Assembly (NCBI GenBank): GCA_017964055.1
Contig: JAGCSS010000046.1
Location: forward strand, 1 to 5,047
Length of the DNA stretch: 5,047 nucleotides
Direction: 5' to 3'
Source of the DNA: Lachnospiraceae bacterium
Lineage (GTDB): Bacteria > Bacillota > Clostridia > Lachnospirales > Lachnospiraceae
Positions 1 through 5,047 of this stretch are shown here, one piece after another. A model generated the notes under the pieces. The model worked only from the letters and a program-made list of their open reading frames with translations, made no database searches and had not been told where the DNA came from. Numbering within the stretch: the first letter of the stretch is position 1; each line of letters starts with the position of its first letter. A program made the translations under genes and the position numbers.

Positions 1-3000
1 AGTCCTCACGATCGAACGCGTCCTCTATCTCGGCCGCACGGTCGGGGAGCGCGTTCCTGAAATTGCCTATCGCCTTGACAAAGGATTCCTTCGAACCGCA
101 GAACTTCACGCCGTCGGCAACATTGATGCCCTCTACGTCCTCATACGGCGCGAGGATGTCTCCGGCCGCCGCCTCCGCGGCCTCCTTCTGCGCGTTCGCC
201 TCTTTTACAACAGCTCCGTCCGAAAGCTCCCAGGCACACTGCTTCTCTTCGGGGATCAGCTCCTTCAGTTTCTGCTCGAGCTTCTTGCTGTCAACGGGCT
301 TAGCGAGATACCCCGTGAAGCCCTCGCCGATATAGTAATCCTCGCCGTTCTCAGCAACATTCGCCGTAAGCGCGATGACGGGAACGCTCTTGCCGGTCTC
401 GGTGATCCGGTGCATGGTCTCTATGCCGTCCATCTCGGGCATCATATGGTCGAGCAGGATCACGTCGAAGTCCTCTTTGTCCAGCTTCTCCAGGCATTCC
501 CTGCCGCTCAGCGCCGTCGTGATCTGTACTCTGGTCTGCTCGAGCAGGCCCTCGATGACCATCAGGTTCATCTCATTGTCATCGACTACGAGCACCTTTG
601 CGTCGGGCGCGGCGAACATCGGCACATAATCCTCGGTCTCAACCTCGCCGAGACGGGCCTCGACATCACCGATGGGAGTGGCATCCACGACCTTCTGTAT
701 CAGCGTGAAGAAGAATGTCGAGCCCTCACCGTATACGCTCTCGCAGCGCAGCTCATCATCCATCAGGGCCACGAACTGCTTGGAGATGTCGAGTCCGAGT
801 CCGGTGCCCTGGATACCCGCATTCTTCTGCTCGTCAACACGCTCAAAGGGCTTGAAGAGCTTCTCCATGTCCTCTTCGCGGATACCGATACCCGTGTCGC
901 TCACGCTGTAATGTATCCTGCAGACGCCGTTCTCCTCACTTTCCTTCTTCATCGTGAGGGTAAACGAACCCTCCTTCGTATATTTGACCGCGTTTGTGAG
1001 CAGGTTCAGGATGACCTGCTTGATCTTTCCGTCGTCACCGAACAGTCTCGACGGGATCCCGGGATCGATATCGAGCCTGAAATCAAGATCCTTTTCGATC
1101 GCGCGCACACGGATCATCGTGACCACGGCGTTCAGCAGCTCGAACGTATCGTATTCCCGCTCGACCAGATTCATGCTGCCCGATTCGATCTTTGACAGAT
1201 CGAGGATATCGTTGATGATGCCGAGCAGGCTCTCCGATGCTTTTCTGATCGAGCCCGCATATTTAACTACAGATGTAGAATACTTCTCAACCGGCAGTGT
1301 CCGGTCCTCTCTCAGGATCATCTCGTCCATACCGATGATCGTATTGATGGGCGTTCTGATCTCATGCGACATGTTCGCCAGGAAGCGGGACTTCGCCGTA
1401 TTCGCGCGGTCAGCCTCATCCTTTGCCTTGCGCAGCTCATCATTGTTCCTGCTGATGATCGTGGCTCTCAGGATAAACCATACGAGCAGCGCGATCGCGC
1501 CGGCTCCGATAAGGGACGCGGCGATCCTTACTCCGATCTTTTCCCAGAAACTCTTCTGCTTTACGATCTGCAGCTCGATAAAGTTGTATTCCTTATCGCC
1601 GGCGTTGCTCACAACCGACATCCTGTAGGTATAATCACCGCCCGAAAGGTTTGTGTATCTGAGAGGTGTCAGTCCGCTCCTGCTCACGATGAGCTCGGGC
1701 GCACCGAAGCCCTCCAGATAGCATCTGATCTTCGGATCGCTCAGCGAATAAGCCACCGCATAGCCGTAGATCGTGATCGAGTCTATGCCCGCGGGGATCG
1801 TTACCTTGCCGTTGCTGCCGGGATAATAATACTCGCCGTCCGCTTCGACGTAAGGGATCATGAGTTTTACATTGACCGAACTGTCGTAGTAATTGTCGAT
1901 ATTTACGCAGCTGACGCCGGTCCTGCCCGCCAGATAAAGGGTTCCGTCCGGCTCTAGCGCGCTGTAGCTGTTGCCCGTGGCGACCGAAGGAAGTCCGTTC
2001 GAAGTATTGTAAAAGCTGTATTCAAAGGGCTCTCCCGAGAGCAGGTCGTCCGTGTCCGCAACGTATATACCGTTCGAGGCAAGCACCCATGCATTGCCGC
2101 TCGCGTCGAACTTGATCTCATAGTTGTTCGAGTAGGGGAACTGCGAGACCGTAGTGATCACGCCGTCCTTCAGGTATTCGATGGAATTGGAAGTCACGAT
2201 CCAGTAGATACCGCGCGTCTCGTCCTTTGTGATGCGCATCACGACCTCGCTGGAAAGTCCTTCCCTGCGGCCCTTCTTCGTGATCTTGCTGCCGTCGATC
2301 ACATATATGCCGTCGCCGTCGGTTCCGAGATAGAGCTTGCCGTTGTCGCCCTCGCATACGGTCAGGATGACCGTGTTCGTGAGTCCGGTATTGTCATCTA
2401 TCACGCGCTCGATCGCGTGGTCCCTGAGTATCACGAGACCTCCGTTCGAGGCTGCGAGGATCCTGCCGTCCGAGGCTGTTACCGTGCACCGGAATTCGTT
2501 GCTCGGCATGCCGTTTTCTTCGCTGAAGCTCTCGATCTCACCCCCCGGCGTATAGCAGACCAGACCATGCCCGTTCGTATATGTCGATACCCAGAGATTC
2601 CCCTCGGGGTCCTCCATAAGGCATCTGATCCTTGTATTGCCAAGATAGTCCGCCAGCGGACTGTCGATCTGCTTGTTTTTTTCGTTGAGCACAATGAGGC
2701 CGCTGTCGCTACCGATATAGAGGTCGCCCCTGTATTTGCATGTAGCGTTGACGACCGCGCTTTCAAGCCCCGCGATGTCGAAGATATCGGTAAACTTGTT
2801 CGCAACGATCTTCATTACGCCCTGCCGGTCCGAAGTGAACCACAGGTTGCCCTCGAAATCCTCTATCATCGATCCGATCGAGCTCGTCCTCGGGAGGTCG
2901 CCGACCACTCTGTAAGTGCCGTCCGTGTCGATGTAGCCGACCATACTCTTGGTCAGGAACCACATCCTCTCCGCGGCGTAGGTGATCCAGGTTATGGAAT

Positions 3001-3892
3001 TGTTGACTCCGTGCGTGTCGTCGTCGGGATCCGCGATATAGACTCTTTGGATATTCCTGAAATTATCGAAGAAATCACCGACCGCGGCATAGCCGTGCTT
3101 TGTTCCGAGATAAACATGCCCGGCGTTCTGCGGATCGGGAAATACCGTGGTGATCTCACCTATCCCGAGATCGTCGCCGTTGTAGTAGCCTATGCATTTA
3201 TGGTCGCGGATCGCGAATACCGCTCCCGCCCTCGTGGTGCCGTAAACGGTATTATCCCCGTCAAATACGAGTCTCGTGATATATTCGTTGTTGACCAGGT
3301 CCGCGTCGAGCCTGTGAAGCTTCAGTTCGGTGTCAACATAGCAGATGCCGGTGGTCGTGCCGATGTAGATATATCCGTTATGGTCACCGGTGATCGATCT
3401 GATCGAAAGAGAGGTCAGGCCGTCCGTATCGTCGTAGCGCAGATAGCGGCCGTCATTGTCCATGCAGATGAGGCCGTTGTCGTTCGTGCCGACCCAGAGG
3501 CGGTCTGTGTAATCCTCATAGATCGCGTTTGCGTTTGTAATGCCCGTAGAAGACTCCATACGGCCGAAAGACGTGCCGTCGTATACGATTAGGCCGCAGT
3601 AGCTTCCGATCCATATAAAGCCGTTTCTGGCGCAGTAAATGGCATTCGCGTCCGATGTGGGAAGTCCGTTCTTGGAATCATAAAGAAATGCGGCGTATCC
3701 GGTGCCCTCAACCTGCCCGGTGACCGCGTAGCCGCCGCCGTTTCTCTTTATGTCCGCATCGTCCTGCGCAGACACGGAAACGCCGGTATCCGACGCAGCA
3801 GCGGCAGCGCCCGGAACAGCCGTCAATAATATCAGAATTGCAGACAGCAAAAGAGCCGCGGCCCTGCTGCCTTTTTTGAATAAGATCCGCAT
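1..3892 (-). CDS. Hybrid sensor histidine kinase: double beta-propeller sensor, Y_Y_Y, TM, HisKA, HATPase, REC, HPt (3' end missing)
   Basis: This is a membrane sensor kinase expected to bind a signal outside the cell, autophosphorylate on His, and pass the phosphate to its own receiver and then to an HPt domain. The frame is open for 1297 codons and leaves the window without a stop. Visible parts: signal peptide, residues 1-33 (RILFKK, a Leu/Ile/Ala core, then AAAAA); 14 Reg_prop-like blades, 75-665; Y_Y_Y domain, about 675-780 (LEGF at 726, then YTNLSGGDYTYR); one TM helix, 788-808; short charged linker with no HAMP; HisKA with MSHEIRTP and phospho-His 843; HATPase_c with N-box NLLTNA (963-968), DTGIG (999-1003) and GTGLGL (1029-1034); receiver with DD 1104/1105, phospho-Asp 1148 in LLDHMMPEMDG, Thr 1176 and Lys 1198; Ala/Glu linker, 1229-1245; HPt start from 1255 (INVADG, FCGSKESF), cut before its His. 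All key catalytic residues visible are intact. ATG 3892 is chosen because AGGGG lies 4 bases upstream; an in-frame ATG at 3910 has no good site. No DNA-binding domain is seen. The architecture is certain; the ligand and target genes are unknown. Confidence 0.96.
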   Translation of the reverse strand, partial: MRILFKKGSRAAALLLSAILILLTAVPGAAAAASDTGVSVSAQDDADIKRNGGGYAVTGQVEGTGYAAFLYDSKNGLPTSDANAIYCARNGFIWIGSYCGLIVYDGTSFGRMESSTGITNANAIYEDYTDRLWVGTNDNGLICMDNDGRYLRYDDTDGLTSLSIRSITGDHNGYIYIGTTTGICYVDTELKLHRLDADLVNNEYITRLVFDGDNTVYGTTRAGAVFAIRDHKCIGYYNGDDLGIGEITTVFPDPQNAGHVYLGTKHGYAAVGDFFDNFRNIQRVYIADPDDDTHGVNNSITWITYAAERMWFLTKSMVGYIDTDGTYRVVGDLPRTSSIGSMIEDFEGNLWFTSDRQGVMKIVANKFTDIFDIAGLESAVVNATCKYRGDLYIGSDSGLIVLNEKNKQIDSPLADYLGNTRIRCLMEDPEGNLWVSTYTNGHGLVCYTPGGEIESFSEENGMPSNEFRCTVTASDGRILAASNGGLVILRDHAIERVIDDNTGLTNTVILTVCEGDNGKLYLGTDGDGIYVIDGSKITKKGRREGLSSEVVMRITKDETRGIYWIVTSNSIEYLKDGVITTVSQFPYSNNYEIKFDASGNAWVLASNGIYVADTDDLLSGEPFEYSFYNTSNGLPSVATGNSYSALEPDGTLYLAGRTGVSCVNIDNYYDSSVNVKLMIPYVEADGEYYYPGSNGKVTIPAGIDSITIYGYAVAYSLSDPKIRCYLEGFGAPELIVSRSGLTPLRYTNLSGGDYTYRMSVVSNAGDKEYNFIELQIVKQKSFWEKIGVRIAASLIGAGAIALLVWFILRATIISRNNDELRKAKDEADRANTAKSRFLANMSHEIRTPINTIIGMDEMILREDRTLPVEKYSTSVVKYAGSIRKASESLLGIINDILDLSKIESGSMNLVEREYDTFELLNAVVTMIRVRAIEKDLDFRLDIDPGIPSRLFGDDGKIKQVILNLLTNAVKYTKEGSFTLTMKKESEENGVCRIHYSVSDTGIGIREEDMEKLFKPFERVDEQKNAGIQGTGLGLDISKQFVALMDDELRCESVYGEGSTFFFTLIQKVVDATPIGDVEARLGEVETEDYVPMFAAPDAKVLVVDDNEMNLMVIEGLLEQTRVQITTALSGRECLEKLDKEDFDVILLDHMMPEMDGIETMHRITETGKSVPVIALTANVAENGEDYYIGEGFTGYLAKPVDSKKLEQKLKELIPEEKQCAWELSDGAVVKEANAQKEAAEAAAGDILAPYEDVEGINVADGVKFCGSKESFVKAIGNFRNALPDRAAEIEDAFDRED
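1898..3670 (-). repeat. Fourteen Reg_prop-type propeller blades within the sensor kinase
   Basis: Residues 75-665 of the kinase divide into 14 diverged protein repeats of about 42 residues. The consensus runs roughly as hydrophobic strand, E/D-x-x-G, then LWxGT, then GL and a further strand. Good examples are EDFEGNLWFTSDRQGV, MEDPEGNLWVSTYTNGHGL, EGDNGKLYLGTDGDGIYVID and YEDYTDRLWVGTNDNGL; blades 4-6 and 12 are more diverged. Fourteen blades fit two seven-bladed propellers, the arrangement known for the sensor half of Bacteroides hybrid two-component proteins such as BT4663. The first and last repeats are both bordered by an NGLP turn (residue 75 and before blade 14). The repeats are recognisable in protein only. 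I did not see long DNA-level identity, so they are old. Confidence 0.85.
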
Positions 3893-3896
3893 AAAA

Positions 3897-3901
3897 CCCC
3901 T
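3897..3901 (-). promoter_or_regulatory. Ribosome binding site of the sensor kinase
   Basis: The minus strand reads AGGGG, then TTTT, then ATG at 3892. It is a partial Shine-Dalgarno match with a short 4-base spacer, so translation may be modest. It decides the start in favour of 3892 over the in-frame ATG at 3910, whose nearest purine-rich run (AGGTGAAG, 3940-3933) is over 20 bases away. Confidence 0.6.
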
Positions 3902-3942
3902 ATCCTGCATTGCGCATTGTAAAGATTCGACACTTCACCTTC

Positions 3943-3948
3943 ATTATA
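3943..3948 (-). promoter_or_regulatory. Probable -10 box of the sensor kinase promoter
   Basis: The minus strand has a perfect TATAAT here, which would start transcription near 3936 and leave a leader of about 45 bases. At 16-18 bases upstream there is only a T-rich run (CTTTTT-like) and no TTGACA match, and no extended -10 TG. The promoter may therefore be weak or need an activator. The assignment rests on the -10 box and its position alone. Confidence 0.5.
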
Positions 3949-3962
3949 CCCCGCTTTGAGCC

Positions 3963-3978
3963 AAAAAAAAGAAAAAAA
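3963..3978. promoter_or_regulatory. A-tract (eight A, G, seven A) upstream of the asnS -35 box
   Basis: An almost pure run of A on the plus strand ends three bases before the asnS -35 hexamer. That is where an UP element contacts the RNA polymerase alpha subunit, so it may strengthen asnS transcription. Its T-rich complement also occupies the -35 position of the opposing kinase promoter, which may explain the lack of a consensus -35 there. No hairpin precedes the run on either strand, so it is not a terminator. Confidence 0.5.
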
Positions 3979-3981
3979 TCG

Positions 3982-4009
3982 TTGAATTTAGTGAAAAACT
4001 TGCTATTAT
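3982..4009 (+). promoter_or_regulatory. asnS promoter (TTGAAT, 16 bases, TATTAT with extended -10)
   Basis: The -35 hexamer TTGAAT (3982-3987) and -10 hexamer TATTAT (4004-4009) are separated by 16 bases. TG at 4001-4002, one base before the -10, gives an extended -10 of the TGnTATTAT type. Transcription would start near 4016, leaving a leader of about 27 bases before the asnS ATG. This is a good housekeeping sigma factor match and fits a constitutive gene. Confidence 0.7.
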
Positions 4010-4030
4010 AGTTGATATGTATAAAGAAAC

Positions 4031-4035
4031 GGAGG
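4031..4035 (+). promoter_or_regulatory. asnS ribosome binding site
   Basis: GGAGG lies 7 bases before the ATG at 4043. This is a full-strength Firmicute-type Shine-Dalgarno site with good spacing, and it fixes the asnS start. Confidence 0.9.
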
Positions 4036-4042
4036 ACTTTTG

Positions 4043-5047
4043 ATGAGAACCAGGATCAAACAGCTTTTCAGGAACACATCCGAATACGCTTCCAAAGAAG
4101 TGACAGTATGCGCGTGGGTCCGCACGAACCGCTCACAGGCAAAGTTTGGATTCCTTAATGTAAATGACGGATCTTTTTTCGATAATCTGCAGGTAGTATA
4201 TGAAAAGGAACTCGATAATTTCGAGGACATCTCGAGGATCAGAGTCGGCGCCAGCGTTGAGGTTACGGGCACTCTCGTGCTCACTCCCGAGAATAAGCAG
4301 CCTTTCGAGCTGAAGGCTTCGAAGGTCACGCTGCTCGGTGACTGCCCCGAGAATTACCCGATCCAGCCCAAGCGCCATACGAGAGAGTATCTCCGTACGG
4401 TTGCGCATCTGCGTCCCAGGACCAACCTTTTCTCAGCCGTATTCAGGGTACGTTCGGTTGCCGCGATGGCTGTCCACACATATTTCCAGGACAGAGGCTA
4501 TGTTTACGTTCACACTCCTCTGATCACGGGCGCCGACTGCGAGGGCTCCGATCAGATGTTTAAGATCACGACGCTCAACATGAACGATCTGCCGCTCACT
4601 CCAGATGGCAAGGTTGACTTCTCAAAGGACCTCTTCGGAAAGCAGTCGTTCATCACAGGTTCCGGACAGCTCCAGGGCGAGACCTTCGCGATGGCTTTCG
4701 GTGATATCTACACCTTCGGACCCACGTTCAGGACCGAGAATTCCAACACCCAGACCCATGCGAACGAGTTCTGGATGATCGAGCCCGAGATGGCCTTCTG
4801 CGATCTGCAGGGCCTCATGGACATCGAGGAAGAGATGCTCAAATTCGTTGTTAAGTACGTAATGGAGCACTGCCCCGAGGAGATCGATTTCTGCGACAAG
4901 TTCGTTTCCAACGGCTTAAAGGAAAAGCTGAACGGCATCATAAATGCCAAGTTCACCCGCATCTCCCATCATGATGTCATCGACATCCTCAAAAAGGCCG
5001 ACGTTAAGTGGGAGTTCGAGCCCGACTACGGCGAAGATATCGCAAAG
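4043..5047 (+). CDS. asnS: Asparaginyl-tRNA synthetase, N-terminal 335 residues (3' end missing)
   Basis: This cytoplasmic class IIb synthetase joins asparagine to tRNA-Asn using ATP. Residues 17-100 form the OB-fold anticodon-binding domain (VTVCAWVRTNR, FGFLNVNDGS, VEVTGTLV). The catalytic core follows. Motif 1 is near 150-160 (DRGYVYVHTPL). The AsnRS-specific stretch ITGADCEGSDQMF comes next, then GKVDFSKDLFGKQSF. The substrate-site loop is SGQLQGE (207-213). Motif 2 carries FRTE (229-232) followed by NSNTQTHANEFWMIEPE. The tHANEFWMIEPE segment and the long insert before SGQL are typical of AsnRS rather than AspRS. Bacterial AsnRS is usually about 460 residues, so roughly the last 130, including motif 3, lie beyond the window. 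The frame is intact and shows no missing key residue in the part seen. A strong GGAGG site fixes the start. It has its own extended -10 promoter and is divergent from the sensor kinase, with no evident functional tie. Confidence 0.97.
   Translation, partial: MRTRIKQLFRNTSEYASKEVTVCAWVRTNRSQAKFGFLNVNDGSFFDNLQVVYEKELDNFEDISRIRVGASVEVTGTLVLTPENKQPFELKASKVTLLGDCPENYPIQPKRHTREYLRTVAHLRPRTNLFSAVFRVRSVAAMAVHTYFQDRGYVYVHTPLITGADCEGSDQMFKITTLNMNDLPLTPDGKVDFSKDLFGKQSFITGSGQLQGETFAMAFGDIYTFGPTFRTENSNTQTHANEFWMIEPEMAFCDLQGLMDIEEEMLKFVVKYVMEHCPEEIDFCDKFVSNGLKEKLNGIINAKFTRISHHDVIDILKKADVKWEFEPDYGEDIAK

Noticed and set aside
410..1957. Several plus-strand open frames of 197-261 codons opposite the kinase core
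   Set aside because: They overlap the HisKA, HATPase and receiver coding on the other strand and each other, and their products are low-complexity Ser/Arg or Ile/Val/Asp-rich shadows.
2417..3592. 391-codon open frame on the plus strand, antisense to the propeller region
   Set aside because: It lies wholly opposite the kinase frame, which has clear domain motifs through the same bases. Its translation has no recognisable domain and no ribosome site, and the open frame is explained by the codon bias of the real gene.
3900..3917. Five-residue leader frame MRNAG on the minus strand before the kinase ATG
   Set aside because: The nearest Shine-Dalgarno-like run is about 18 bases away, and such short frames are common by chance.
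3907..3919. Direct repeat GCATTG-C-GCATTG in the kinase leader, considered as a regulator site
   Set aside because: Two 6-base units downstream of the predicted transcript start are too little to support an operator.
3961..3980. Poly-A/poly-T run considered as an intrinsic terminator
   Set aside because: No G/C-rich hairpin precedes the T run on the minus strand, and both genes point away from it.
4017..4043. Tiny frame MYKETEDF whose TGA overlaps the asnS ATG (TGATG)
   Set aside because: Its ATG falls at the predicted transcript start with no ribosome site, and it has no Asn codons that would suggest attenuation. The overlap is probably chance.
4006..4962. Minus-strand open frames of 82-107 codons opposite asnS
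   Set aside because: asnS is certain on the plus strand by family match. These frames have no ribosome sites or recognisable motifs.

Overview
The window holds two divergent genes, both cut by the window edges, with a 150-base A/T-rich control region between them. On the minus strand, one uninterrupted reading frame runs from an ATG at 3892 down to base 1 without a stop (1297 codons seen). It encodes a very large membrane-bound hybrid sensor histidine kinase. On the plus strand, a frame from 4043 to the right edge (335 codons seen) encodes the front part of asparaginyl-tRNA synthetase, AsnRS (asnS).

The kinase reads, in order: signal peptide, fourteen beta-propeller repeats of the Reg_prop type, a Y_Y_Y domain, one transmembrane helix, a HisKA/HATPase_c kinase core, a receiver domain, an Ala/Glu-rich linker, and the start of a C-terminal HPt domain. 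The outer half resembles the double-propeller sensors of Bacteroides hybrid two-component systems. The inner half instead ends in receiver plus HPt, so it looks like a multistep phosphorelay that passes phosphate to a separate regulator, rather than a one-protein sensor and transcription factor. The ligand cannot be read from the sequence.

The organism is probably a strictly anaerobic Clostridia-type Firmicute (Lachnospiraceae-like). The basis is the style of the kinase core and HPt, the strong GGAGG ribosome site on asnS, the mixed ATC-rich and AGG/AGA-using codons at moderate G+C, and the many cysteines in an exported domain. This is inference from style, not a phylogenetic placement.

Layout: 1-3892 (minus) sensor kinase; 3893-4042 divergent promoters, with a clean TATAAT box for the kinase and an extended -10 promoter with an upstream A-tract for asnS; 4043-5047 (plus) asnS. 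The two genes have no evident functional link beyond sharing the intergenic region. I saw no RNA genes, mobile elements, CRISPR arrays or terminators. The long open frames antisense to the kinase are codon-bias shadows.
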